This document shows, piece by piece, positions 1 to 6,743 of a stretch of DNA of 14,889 bases (position 1 is the stretch's first letter; each line of letters opens with the position of its first letter). The DNA is from an uncultured Agathobaculum sp. GTDB lineage: Bacteria > Bacillota > Clostridia > Oscillospirales > Butyricicoccaceae. The DNA lies in contig CALWJG010000021.1 of the NCBI GenBank assembly GCA_944380945.1, positions 1-14,889 on the forward strand, in the 5' to 3' direction. The notes beneath the pieces are model-generated. The model was not told the origin of the DNA and searched no databases. It saw only the letters and a program-made list of their open reading frames with translations. Made by a program: the position numbers and the translations under genes.

Positions 1-2
1 TT

Positions 3-43
3 CCGATACAAAAGGGTGCGAAAAAACGCACCCTTTTGATCGG
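3..43. terminator. Strong hairpin terminator at window edge
   Basis: An 11-bp perfect stem (AAAAGGGTGCG at 10-20, CGCACCCTTTT at 27-37) closes an A6 loop, and an outer CCGAT/ATCGG pair (3-7 with 39-43) extends it. T-runs follow the stem on both strands, so it could end transcription from either side. The gene it serves lies outside the window, probably to the left because the next gene on the right starts at 279. Confidence 0.75.
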
Positions 44-52
44 TTTGTATCA

Positions 53-190
53 CAAAATCGGGCACGGCCCAGGCCGCCTTCTCTTGACCTTCGGCCAATT
101 CACCTTGAAGCTCGATTTTGCGATGCCGCTCACAGAGCGGCTATTAAATACGCGCTGCGGCGCGAGGGCTTTTTTCGACAAGCTGAACTT
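53..190 (+). repeat. Hairpin run plus shared boundary motif, copy A
   Basis: This is a non-coding stretch upstream of the response regulator. It holds a long-range stem CAAAATCG (53-60) with CGATTTTG (113-120) enclosing GGCCG (72-76)/CGGCC (92-96). A perfect 7-bp hairpin GCCGCTC-ACA-GAGCGGC (125-141) follows. Next come the boundary motif CTATTAAATACGCGC (141-155), a small CGCGC/GCGCG hairpin (151-164) and a T6 tract leading into GACAAGCTGAA (to about 187). Bases 141-190 align with 14638-14688, with most positions identical over 50 bases. I see no convincing gene here. The short frame at 36-230 lacks a ribosome site and crosses the palindromes. Confidence 0.6.
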
Positions 191-208
191 TCTGCTACCT
201 GCGTGTCT

Positions 209-236
209 TTGGGCGCGGCCCTCGGGCTGATATAAA
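209..236 (+). promoter_or_regulatory. Weak candidate sigma-A promoter for the regulator/kinase pair
   Basis: TATAAA at 231-236 is a fair -10 box, with TTGGGC at 209-214 as a poor -35 box and a 16-base spacer. It is the only AT-rich promoter-like segment between the upstream palindromes and the start codon at 279. The GGGC/GCCC inverted repeat between the two boxes could be part of an operator. The call rests on position and the -10 box only. Confidence 0.3.
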
Positions 237-241
237 AATTA

Positions 242-272
242 CAGGGCCGCAGCGGGGCGGCCCCTGAGGAGG
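242..272 (+). promoter_or_regulatory. Leader hairpin abutting the ribosome site of the response regulator
   Basis: CAGGGCCGC (242-250) pairs with GCGGCCCCTG (257-266) to give nine base pairs with one bulged C and a six-base loop. The last paired base, G266, is also the first base of the GAGGAGG ribosome site (266-272), which lies six bases before the ATG. A stem this close to the ribosome site could modulate initiation, but no alternative pairing that clearly masks the site was found. Confidence 0.45.
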
Positions 273-278
273 AAAACC

Positions 279-968
279 ATGATCTACTGCGTAGAGGATG
301 ACGCGGGCATCCGCGAGCTGGTCGTCTATACGCTGCAAAACACCGGATTGGAGGCGCGCGGCTTTGCCGACGGCGCGGCGCTGTTCGAGGCGCTGCGGAC
401 CGGCGAAAAGCCCCAGCTCCTGCTGCTGGACATCATGCTGCCCGGCGAGGACGGCATCGCCATCCTGCGGCGGCTGCGTGCCGCGCAGGAAACCGCCGGC
501 CTGCCGGTCATTCTGGTGACGGCTAAAAACACCGAGTACGACAAGGTGATCGGGCTGGACAGCGGCGCGGACGACTACATCGCCAAGCCCTTCGGCATGA
601 TGGAGCTGGTCGCGCGCATCCGCGCGGTGCTCCGCCGCACGCAGGGCGGCGCGGCGGAGGGCAGCGGCGCCCATCTGCTGGTGGCGGGCAGCATCTGCGT
701 GGACGAGCGCGCGCACACGGTGCATGTGGACGACACCGAGGTGCAGCTGACGCTCAAGGAGTACCAGCTGCTGTGCCTGCTGATGAAAAACCGCGGCGCG
801 GTGCTCACGCGCGACGTGCTGCTCGAGAACATCTGGGGCTATGGCAATGAGAGCGAGACCCGCACGGTCGACGTGCACATCCGCACCCTGCGGCAGAAGC
901 TGGGCGCGGGCGGGTCAATGATCGAGACCGTGCGCGGCGTGGGCTACCGCATGGGGGACCACGGATGA
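279..968 (+). CDS. OmpR/PhoB-family response regulator
   Basis: This 229-residue protein is a DNA-binding transcription factor switched by phosphorylation from the kinase encoded next to it. Residues 1-115 form a receiver domain with acidic residues E6, D7 and D8, phospho-acceptor D51 in LLLLDIMLPGEDG, T81 and K103 in YIAKPF. Residues from about 130 to 225 form a winged-helix output domain, with the usual L-T-x-x-E-Y-x-L-L motif and a C-terminal TVDVHIRTLRQKL...IETVRGVGYR signature. Length is normal for the family. The ATG has a GAGGAGG ribosome site six bases upstream. The stop overlaps the kinase start by four bases (ATGA), so the two are translationally coupled. The partner kinase looks PhoR-like, but there is no phosphate-transport gene nearby, so the stimulus and regulon are unknown. 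Confidence 0.95.
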   Translation: MIYCVEDDAGIRELVVYTLQNTGLEARGFADGAALFEALRTGEKPQLLLLDIMLPGEDGIAILRRLRAAQETAGLPVILVTAKNTEYDKVIGLDSGADDYIAKPFGMMELVARIRAVLRRTQGGAAEGSGAHLLVAGSICVDERAHTVHVDDTEVQLTLKEYQLLCLLMKNRGAVLTRDVLLENIWGYGNESETRTVDVHIRTLRQKLGAGGSMIETVRGVGYRMGDHG

Positions 969-2620
969 GAAAGCGCGTATTCGGCAGCATTTTCCTGACC
1001 GCGCTGATCACCCTGCTGCTGACCGTGTCCCTGCTGCTGATTGCGGTGCACAGCGGCCTGTCGCACGATATGCGGACCCGTCTGGCAAACGAATGCAGCT
1101 ACATCGCCGCGGCCATCGGCGGGGACGACTGGCAGGAGCTCGGCCGCATCGGCAGCATCTATGCGGACCGCATCACGCTGGTCGGCACGGACGGCGCAGT
1201 GCTGTACGACAACGAGGGCGACGTGACCAGCATGGAAAACCACGCCGCCCGCCCGGAGATCGCGGAGGCGCTGGCGCGCGGCGTGGGCGAGTCCAGCCGC
1301 CTGTCCGACACGCTCTCCGAGCAGACCTATTACTATGCGCTGCGGCTGGACGGCGGCATGGTGCTGCGCGTGGCCTCGACCGCGGACAGCGCGCTCGGCG
1401 CGCTGTCGACCGCGTCCCCGTGGATCGTGCTGGTCATACTGCTGGCGCTGCTCGTCGCGGCGCTGCTGGCCAGCTGGCTGACCCATGTGTTCCTCGAGCC
1501 GATCGTGACGCTCGACCTGCACGCGCCGCTCAAAAACGACGCGTACGACGAGCTCTCCCCCCTGCTCCACCGCATGGACAAGCAGAACCGCAAGATCGCC
1601 TCCCAGCTGGACGAGCTCAAGCGCCGGCAGGCGGAGTTTGACGACGTCACCGCCCGCATGGACGAGGGGCTGGTGCTGTTCTCCGCCGGGGGCGACATCC
1701 TGTTCGCCAACCGCGCGGTCTGCGCGCTGTTCCCGGAGGACAGCGCCGCGGGCGGCTACATGACCCTGTGCCGCGACCCGGAATACATCCGCGTGGTCGA
1801 GGAGGCGCTCGGCGGCAAAAGCGCGCACGGCCGCATGGAAAAGGACGGCCGCGTGTATTCGCTCAGCGCCAGCTCGGTCGCCGAGGGCGGGCAGGGACAC
1901 GCTGCGGTGCTGTTCGTGGTCGACATCACCGAGCGCGACCAGGCCGAGCGCCAGCGGCAGGAATTCACCGCCAATGTGTCGCACGAGCTCAAGACCCCGC
2001 TGACCAGCATCATGGGCTATGCGGAGATCATGGAGAACGGCATCGTCAAGGCGGAGGACATCGCGCCCTTTGCGGGCAAGATCCGCGCCGAGGCGCGCCG
2101 CCTGCTGACGCTGATCGAGGATATCATCCGCCTGTCCCAGCTGGACGAGGGCGGCGATCCGGCGCCGTTCGAGCCGGTCGAGCTCGCCGCGCTGTGCGGC
2201 ACGGTGCGCGACCGGCTGCAGCACAAGGCGGCTGAGCATCAGGTCACGCTGCGCGTGGCCGGCGCGCCGGCGGAGGTGTCCGGCCAGCGCCGCACGCTCG
2301 AGCAGATGGTGTTCAATCTGGCGGACAATGCGATCGCCTACAACAAGCCCGGCGGCAGCGTGCTGCTCGAGACCGGCACGCAGGACGGCGCGCCCTTCGT
2401 GCGCGTGTCCGACACCGGCATCGGCATCGCGCCCGCGGACCAGCAGCGCGTATTCGAGCGCTTCTACCGCGTGGACAAGAGCCACAGCAAAATGACCGGC
2501 GGCACCGGTCTGGGCCTGTCGATCGTCAAGCACGGCGCGGCCCTGCACCACGCGGAGATCGCGCTGCAGAGCACGCCCGGCGAAGGCACTACGATCACCC
2601 TGCGGTTTACGCAGGGGTGA
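965..2620 (+). CDS. PhoR-like membrane sensor histidine kinase
   Basis: This 551-residue kinase is the likely partner of the preceding regulator. Visible segments are an N-terminal membrane helix (about 8-28), an extracytoplasmic domain (about 30-150), and a second helix (about 152-172). A linker of clostridial PhoR style (LDLHAPLKNDAYDELSPLL, 184-201) stands where a HAMP domain would be, with a coiled stretch after it. A PAS-like domain follows (about 230-320), then HisKA with phospho-acceptor H340 in FTANVSHELKTPLTSI, and an ATPase with the N-box N455, DTGIGI (483-488) and GGTGLGLSIVK (512-522). All catalytic motifs are intact. The ATG overlaps the regulator stop. The specific signal cannot be read from the sequence, and PhoR is the closest match by layout only. 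Confidence 0.93.
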   Translation: MRKRVFGSIFLTALITLLLTVSLLLIAVHSGLSHDMRTRLANECSYIAAAIGGDDWQELGRIGSIYADRITLVGTDGAVLYDNEGDVTSMENHAARPEIAEALARGVGESSRLSDTLSEQTYYYALRLDGGMVLRVASTADSALGALSTASPWIVLVILLALLVAALLASWLTHVFLEPIVTLDLHAPLKNDAYDELSPLLHRMDKQNRKIASQLDELKRRQAEFDDVTARMDEGLVLFSAGGDILFANRAVCALFPEDSAAGGYMTLCRDPEYIRVVEEALGGKSAHGRMEKDGRVYSLSASSVAEGGQGHAAVLFVVDITERDQAERQRQEFTANVSHELKTPLTSIMGYAEIMENGIVKAEDIAPFAGKIRAEARRLLTLIEDIIRLSQLDEGGDPAPFEPVELAALCGTVRDRLQHKAAEHQVTLRVAGAPAEVSGQRRTLEQMVFNLADNAIAYNKPGGSVLLETGTQDGAPFVRVSDTGIGIAPADQQRVFERFYRVDKSHSKMTGGTGLGLSIVKHGAALHHAEIALQSTPGEGTTITLRFTQG

Positions 2621-2629
2621 ACAGAAAAG

Positions 2630-2667
2630 GCATCCCCCACAGGAAATTATCCTGTGGGGGATGCTTT
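2630..2667. terminator. Bidirectional terminator between convergent transcripts
   Basis: A perfect 14-bp stem (GCATCCCCCACAGG at 2630-2643 with its complement at 2651-2664) closes a 7-base loop. TTTGTT follows on the plus strand, and a CTTTT tract follows on the minus strand (2629-2625). It lies 9 bases after the kinase stop and 4 bases after the RAYT stop on the other strand, so one hairpin can end both convergent transcripts. Confidence 0.88.
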
Positions 2668-2668
2668 G

Positions 2669-3151
2669 TTACGGGATAAAATATTCATCCTCCGCCCAGC
2701 GGGCGGGATTATCGCGGATGTAGTTGTAGCGGACCGTATAGTCCGCCTCGTCGCGGATGATGTGGTCGTAGTAGGAGCGCTGCCACAATTTACTGCCCGC
2801 TTCGCGATTGGTGAATCGTTTGAGTGCGGCGATCACGCGGGGGATCAATGCCGTAGGGCGCGACGACCCCGGCGCGCCGTCACACGGCGAAACCCTTAAG
2901 AGCAAATGGACATGGTTGGGCATAACGATATAACAATCCACCGCAACATTCGGATATGCCCGCGGGATAGAGCCAATATAGCGGTCTACAACCGCACCGA
3001 TTTCCGTTAAGCAAACGCAAGGCGCGCCGAGGTCGTCGCGCCCTACGGCAGACAGTATGCACCGTCTGTTATGCGTACATAACGTCAGGAAGTACACCCC
3101 CTGCGCGGAATAATCATACCCGCCGAGCCGCAGTGCTTTTCTCGCTTCCAT
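2669..3151 (-). CDS. RAYT / IS200-like Y1 transposase family protein
   Basis: This 160-residue HUH single-strand nuclease belongs to the REP-associated tyrosine transposase group. The N-terminus RKALRLGGYDYSAQGVYFLTLCT is typical of the family. The metal-binding HUH motif is H80-V-H82 in MPNHVHLLL, and the catalytic tyrosine is Y126 or Y127 in WQRSYYDHIIRDE. The frame is complete and looks active. The ATG shares its A with the TGA of nspC (TGATG) and has no good ribosome site, so translation probably depends on reinitiation after nspC. Residues 35-44 and 92-101 are encoded by two inverted copies of a REP-like unit and fall in loops that vary between family members. The gene is richer in A and T than its neighbours, which fits recent acquisition. 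No IS ends or terminal repeats are visible. Confidence 0.9.
   Translation of the reverse strand: MEARKALRLGGYDYSAQGVYFLTLCTHNRRCILSAVGRDDLGAPCVCLTEIGAVVDRYIGSIPRAYPNVAVDCYIVMPNHVHLLLRVSPCDGAPGSSRPTALIPRVIAALKRFTNREAGSKLWQRSYYDHIIRDEADYTVRYNYIRDNPARWAEDEYFIP
2850..2878 (+). repeat. REP-like unit 1 inside the RAYT gene
   Basis: The unit reads GTAG (2853-2856) directly followed by a GGCGCG/CGCGCC hairpin (2857-2862 with 2873-2878) around a 10-base loop. It matches the reverse complement of 3021-3049 at 28 of 29 positions, the only difference being in the loop. GTAG beside a hairpin is the described layout of REP sequences recognised by RAYT proteins in gammaproteobacteria. On the minus strand this copy encodes RAYT residues 92-101. 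Confidence 0.75.
3021..3049 (-). repeat. REP-like unit 2 inside the RAYT gene, inverted
   Basis: This is the inverted partner of 2850-2878. Read on the minus strand, GTAG is at 3046-3043, followed by GGCGCG (3042-3037), the loop, and CGCGCC (3026-3021). It encodes RAYT residues 35-44 (AVGRDDLGAP). With unit 1 it forms a head-to-head pair 142 bases apart, similar in arrangement to a BIME pair. Confidence 0.75.
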
Positions 3152-4284
3152 CAGGACAGCCGGCGCTTGAAATCCTCATATCCGAATGTGCGCACGACCT
3201 CGTCCGTGCCGTCCGCGCGGCGCAGCGCGATGAGCGGCAGCGGCATGCCGTTGAACGTATTGGTCTTGACCATGGTGTACAGCGCCATGTCCTCGAACAC
3301 GATCTGGTCGCCGGTGAGCAGGCGGGTATCGAACGAATACTCGCCGATCACGTCCCCCGCCAGGCACGAGCGGCCGGCGAGCAGGTAGGTGAACGCCTTT
3401 TTGCCCGCCTCGCCCGAGCGCCACACCGGCGGGCGGTAGGGCATCTCGAGCACGTCCGGCATGTGGCAGGCGGCCGAGGTGTCCAGAATGGCGATGTCCT
3501 TGCCGTTGTGCATGGTTTCCAGCACGGTGGAGACCAGATAGCCGGCGTTCAGCACGACCGCCTCGCCCGGCTCCAGATAGATCTGCACGCCGTATTTGTC
3601 CCGCAGGCGGCACACGCACTTGACCAGCGTTTCGACGTCGTAATCGTCCCGCGTGATGTGGTGGCCGCCGCCCAGATTGAGCCACTTCATCCCGTACAGG
3701 GATTCGCCGAAGCGGTCCTCAAACGCTGCGACCGTGCGCTCCAGATCGTCCGCGTTCTGCTCGCATAGGGTGTGGAAGTGCAGGCCGTCGATGCCGGCGA
3801 GCAGCTCGGGCTGGAAGTTCTCCATCGTGATGCCCAGACGCGAATACGGGCCGCAGGGGTCGTAGATCGCGTGTTCCGCGGGCTGGGTCGAGCACTCGGG
3901 GTTGACCCGCAGGCCGCAGCTCTTGCCCGCGACGCGGGCAAAGTTGCCGTAGGTCTTCCACTGGGTGAAGGAGTTGAACACGATATGGTCGGCGTAGTGC
4001 AGCAGCTCCTGAAATTCCGCCTCGGGATAGGCCGGGGAGTAAACGTGCGTCTCGCCGCCGAATTCCTCATGGCCGAGGCGCGCCTCGTACAGGCCGGAGG
4101 CCGTCGTGCCGGCGAGGTATTCGCGCAGCAGCGGATACACCGCAAACATGGAAAACGCCTTCTGCGCCAGCAGGATCTTCGCGCCCGTGCGCTCGGCCAC
4201 GTCGCGCAGCACGGCGAGGTTTTTCACCAGCCGCTTTTCATCCACAATGAAACAGGGTGTGGGAAGTTCGGTAAATCTCATCAT
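3151..4284 (-). CDS. nspC: Carboxynorspermidine (carboxyspermidine) decarboxylase
   Basis: This 377-residue, PLP-dependent, alanine-racemase-fold decarboxylase removes the carboxyl group from carboxyspermidine or carboxynorspermidine. It is the last step of the aspartate-semialdehyde route to spermidine or norspermidine. The PLP lysine is K42 in LLAQKAFSMF. Other family motifs are GLHFHTLCEQ (167-176), LNLGGGHH (202-209), YLEPGEAVV (236-244) and the active-site cysteine C307 in GRSCLAGD. Length is full. The first ATG (4284) overlaps the TGA of the dehydrogenase, and a second ATG at 4281 lies seven bases after a GGTGG, so initiation could be at either. The stop overlaps the RAYT start by one base. 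The substrate (spermidine or norspermidine series) cannot be told from sequence alone. In gut Firmicutes spermidine is more likely. Confidence 0.95.
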   Translation of the reverse strand: MMRFTELPTPCFIVDEKRLVKNLAVLRDVAERTGAKILLAQKAFSMFAVYPLLREYLAGTTASGLYEARLGHEEFGGETHVYSPAYPEAEFQELLHYADHIVFNSFTQWKTYGNFARVAGKSCGLRVNPECSTQPAEHAIYDPCGPYSRLGITMENFQPELLAGIDGLHFHTLCEQNADDLERTVAAFEDRFGESLYGMKWLNLGGGHHITRDDYDVETLVKCVCRLRDKYGVQIYLEPGEAVVLNAGYLVSTVLETMHNGKDIAILDTSAACHMPDVLEMPYRPPVWRSGEAGKKAFTYLLAGRSCLAGDVIGEYSFDTRLLTGDQIVFEDMALYTMVKTNTFNGMPLPLIALRRADGTDEVVRTFGYEDFKRRLS

Positions 4285-5543
4285 CAGTCCACCAATACCG
4301 GATTGTCATTGATCTGCCACGGCAGGCCCCACTTGTTCAGCGCCTCCATGTACGGATCGGGATCGAATTCCTCCACCGTGAACACGCCGGGCTTGGACCA
4401 CTTGCCGGTCATCAGCATGGCCGCGCCGATCATGGCGGGCACGCCGGTCGTATAGCTGATCGCCTGCGAGCCGACCTCGCGGTAGCACGCCTCGTGGTCG
4501 CACACGTTGTAGATATAGGCGGTCTTTTCCTTGCCGTCCTTTTTGCCCGTGAAGATGCAGCCGATGTTGGTCTTTCCCTTGGTGCGCGGCCCGAGCGTCG
4601 CCGGGTCGGGCAGCAGCGCCTTGAGGAACTGGATCGGCACGATCTGGTGCCCCTCGTAGTCGATCGGGGTGGTGGACAGCAGGCCGATGTTCTCAAAGCA
4701 CTTCATATGGGTCAGGTAGGACTGGCCGAACGTCATAAAGAAGCGGATGCGCTTAACGCCCGGGATGTTCTTGGCCAGCGACTCGATCTCCTCATGGTGC
4801 AGCAGGTACATGTCCTTATGCCCGACCTGATCAAAGTCGTACTCGCGCTTGATGGACATGGCCGGGATCTCGACCCAGTGGCCGTTCTCCCAGTAGGAGC
4901 CGGGCGCGGAGACCTCGCGCAGGTTGATCTCGGGGTTGAAATTGGTGGCGAACGGATAGCCGTGGTCGCCGCCGTTGCAGTCCAGAATGTCGATGGTGTC
5001 GATCTGGTCGAACAGGTGCTTGCGCGCATAGGCGCAGTAGGCCTGCGTCACGCCCGGGTCAAAGCCCGAGCCCAGAAGCGCGGTCAGGCCGGCCTTCTCG
5101 AACTTCTCCTTGTACGCCCACTGCCAGGAATAGTCGAAATAGGCGGTGAAGCCCGCCTCCTTGCAGCGCTTTTCGTAGACCGCGCGCCACGCGGGGTCGT
5201 CGGTGTCCTCAGGCTCGTAGTTGGCGGTGTCCATATAGTTGACGCCGCACTTCAGGCACGCGTCCATGATGGTCAGATCCTGATAGGGCAGCGCGATGTT
5301 CATCACGATATCCGGCTTGTACTCGTCGATCAGCGCGCACAGCTCGTCCACATTGTCCGCATCCACCTTTGCGGTGCGGATCTTGGTGGGCGTGGTGCCC
5401 TCGAGCTGGTCCTTGACCGCGTCGCACTTGGACTTGGTGCGGGACGCGATCATGATCTCTTCAAAAACATCGCTGTTCTGGCAGCACTTGTGGATGACCA
5501 CATTTGCCACGCCGCCGCAGCCGATGATCAGGGCTTTTCCCAT
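4284..5543 (-). CDS. Carboxynorspermidine/carboxyspermidine dehydrogenase (saccharopine dehydrogenase family)
   Basis: This 419-residue NAD(P)H-dependent enzyme reductively condenses L-aspartate semialdehyde with putrescine (or diaminopropane) to carboxyspermidine (or carboxynorspermidine), the substrate of NspC encoded next. An N-terminal Rossmann motif GCGGVA (8-13) is followed by IASRT (32-36), MNIALPYQD (81-89), a YMDTANYE segment (103-110) and GSGFDPGVTQAYCAYA (158-173), all typical of the saccharopine dehydrogenase family member that pairs with NspC. I chose the ATG at 5543 because the Rossmann strand begins immediately after it (MGKALIIGCGG) and an AGGAGG site lies just upstream. The longer open frame to 5612 adds unrelated residues. 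Its pairing with nspC by TGATG overlap separates it from lysine-pathway saccharopine dehydrogenase. Confidence 0.93.
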   Translation of the reverse strand: MGKALIIGCGGVANVVIHKCCQNSDVFEEIMIASRTKSKCDAVKDQLEGTTPTKIRTAKVDADNVDELCALIDEYKPDIVMNIALPYQDLTIMDACLKCGVNYMDTANYEPEDTDDPAWRAVYEKRCKEAGFTAYFDYSWQWAYKEKFEKAGLTALLGSGFDPGVTQAYCAYARKHLFDQIDTIDILDCNGGDHGYPFATNFNPEINLREVSAPGSYWENGHWVEIPAMSIKREYDFDQVGHKDMYLLHHEEIESLAKNIPGVKRIRFFMTFGQSYLTHMKCFENIGLLSTTPIDYEGHQIVPIQFLKALLPDPATLGPRTKGKTNIGCIFTGKKDGKEKTAYIYNVCDHEACYREVGSQAISYTTGVPAMIGAAMLMTGKWSKPGVFTVEEFDPDPYMEALNKWGLPWQINDNPVLVD

Positions 5544-5587
5544 GGTGTTTTCCTCCTCATTGTCAGGCAGATGAATAGGCTTTGCAG

Positions 5588-5604
5588 GCGGGCGTCCTGC
5601 CCGC
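5588..5604. repeat. Small GC hairpin in kinase-dehydrogenase spacer
   Basis: A perfect GCGGGC-GTCCT-GCCCGC hairpin. It is the third hairpin of the spacer when read in the minus direction and lies 44 bases before the dehydrogenase start. No T tract follows, so it is unlikely to be a terminator. It could stabilise the 5' end of the downstream transcript. Confidence 0.5.
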
Positions 5605-5616
5605 TGCTCCAAACGA

Positions 5617-5652
5617 GAGGCTGTTCAAAACGCCTCGTTTTTGAACAGCCTC
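5617..5652. terminator. Symmetric 14-bp hairpin, likely terminator or processing site
   Basis: GAGGCTGTTCAAAA (5617-5630) pairs perfectly with TTTTGAACAGCCTC (5639-5652) around an 8-base loop. The A/T tracts lie inside the stem next to the loop, and no long T-run follows on either strand, so efficiency is uncertain. It separates the sugar-kinase gene from the polyamine genes and would reduce read-through if active. No good promoter was found between it and the dehydrogenase start. Confidence 0.6.
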
Positions 5653-5663
5653 CGCAGCATCCG

Positions 5664-5688
5664 GCAGGGGCGTTTTCCCGCCCCGTGC
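5664..5688 (-). terminator. Hairpin directly after the kinase stop
   Basis: On the minus strand GCA-GGGGCG pairs with CGCCCC-TGC around GGAAAA, with one bulged C. It lies six bases after the TAA of the kinase gene. There is no T tract, so it may protect the 3' end rather than terminate. It is the first of three hairpins that fill the 5544-5694 spacer. Confidence 0.4.
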
Positions 5689-5694
5689 TCTGTA

Positions 5695-6636
5695 TTACAG
5701 TATGTAGACCTCGGTGGTCTCGTAAACCTCGTAGACCTTTTTGAGCGAGGCCATCTCCGTGCCGGCCAGACGGGCGCTCGCGCGCGCCGTTGCGACGGCG
5801 TAGCGCGCCATCTCGTCGAACTTCAGGCCGTTGTGCATCGAATTGGCGATCGCGCCGACCATGGCGTCGCCCGTGCCGACCGCGCCCTCGTCGTAGATCT
5901 TGGGGTTGGTGTTGACGTACAGCGCCTCGGCCTCATCCTTGGAGACCAGCACCGCGCCCTCCTGGCTCATGGAGACGCAGACCGCGCGCGCGCCCATATC
6001 CAGCATCTTGCGCGCCGAGACCACGACGACCTCGGGATCGGCGGACGGCTTGTCGCCCACCGCCTCGGCCAGCTCGAAAATGTTCGGCTTGACCAGATCG
6101 GGCTCCAGCTTGAGCGCTTCAAGCAGCAATTCGCCCTGCGTATCCACGATCAGCTTGCAGCCGCTGCGCTTGATCAGCTTGCACAGCTTGAGATAGTTCT
6201 TGACCGGGAACTCCGGCGGCGTCGAGCCGGTCAGGACGAAGATATTCCCCTCGACCAGATAGCTCTCCATGCGGTCGACCAGACGAAGAAAATCCGCGTC
6301 GTCCAGCTTGCTGCCGGGCTCGTTGACCTCGGTATGCCCGCCCTGCGCATCGATGATCTGGGTGTTGACGCGAAGCTGGCCCGCGATATCGACAAAATCG
6401 TGGTGGATATCGGCTGCGGTCAGCATATCCTTCATGATGCGGCCGTTCGTGCCCGCGCAAAAGCCGAGCGCAACGCTGTTGCCGCCCAGCGCCTTGACCG
6501 CGCGCGATACGTTGATGCCCTTGCCGCCCGGTTCCAGATGACTGGACATGGCGCGGTTGAGCTTGCCGACCACCAGCGGATGTTCGATCCGCAGCGTGCG
6601 GTCGAGCGCGGCATTGAGCGTTATCGTGATAATCAT
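5695..6636 (-). CDS. fruK: 1-phosphofructokinase-family (PfkB-type) hexose kinase
   Basis: This 313-residue ribokinase-fold enzyme most likely phosphorylates fructose 1-phosphate to fructose 1,6-bisphosphate with ATP. Evidence is the MIITITLNAALDRTL start, the PfkB signature region EPGGKGINVSRAVKALGG (35-52), VLTGSTPP (134-141), KPNIFEL (183-189) and the catalytic loop GTGDAM (254-259) with D257 as base. The usual loop is GAGDS, so T255 and A258 are small deviations. I chose the ATG at 6636, which has AGGAGGGG just upstream and a standard N-terminus. A frame to 6654 also exists. No fructose PTS or FruR gene is adjacent, so tagatose-6-phosphate kinase (LacC-like) cannot be excluded. It has its own promoter and stands first in the group leading to the polyamine genes. 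Confidence 0.85.
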   Translation of the reverse strand: MIITITLNAALDRTLRIEHPLVVGKLNRAMSSHLEPGGKGINVSRAVKALGGNSVALGFCAGTNGRIMKDMLTAADIHHDFVDIAGQLRVNTQIIDAQGGHTEVNEPGSKLDDADFLRLVDRMESYLVEGNIFVLTGSTPPEFPVKNYLKLCKLIKRSGCKLIVDTQGELLLEALKLEPDLVKPNIFELAEAVGDKPSADPEVVVVSARKMLDMGARAVCVSMSQEGAVLVSKDEAEALYVNTNPKIYDEGAVGTGDAMVGAIANSMHNGLKFDEMARYAVATARASARLAGTEMASLKKVYEVYETTEVYIL

Positions 6637-6671
6637 AGGACGCCCCTCCTGCAATTTTTTCTTTCCTTATT

Positions 6672-6700
6672 ATTTTACCCAATCGCGCGGGCAATGTAAA
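6672..6700 (-). promoter_or_regulatory. Sigma-A promoter of the 1-phosphofructokinase-family gene
   Basis: On the minus strand TTTACA (6700-6695) and TAAAAT (6677-6672) are separated by exactly 17 bases. Each box matches consensus at five of six positions. It lies about 35 bases before the kinase ATG. An imperfect inverted repeat, TGTAAATC (6695-6702) with GATTTTACA (6711-6719) on the plus strand, covers the -35 box and could be an operator. Confidence 0.75.
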
Positions 6701-6743
6701 TCCCTTTTATGATTTTACACAGAAAAAAGAAAGGCGCGCCGGG

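Noticed and set aside
36..230. 64-codon open frame upstream of the response regulator
   Set aside because: It has no ribosome site, begins beside a terminator and spans the palindromes. Its sequence looks like translated repeat.
944..2551. 535-codon open frame antisense to the sensor kinase gene
   Set aside because: It is a GC-rich shadow with low-complexity composition rich in A, R, H, Q and V, no recognisable domain and no ribosome site. The plus-strand kinase has all family motifs.
2630..3200. Complete insertion sequence around the RAYT gene
   Set aside because: No terminal inverted repeats, target duplication or IS200-type end hairpins were found. The only nearby stem is the shared terminator, and the REP-like pair lies inside the gene.
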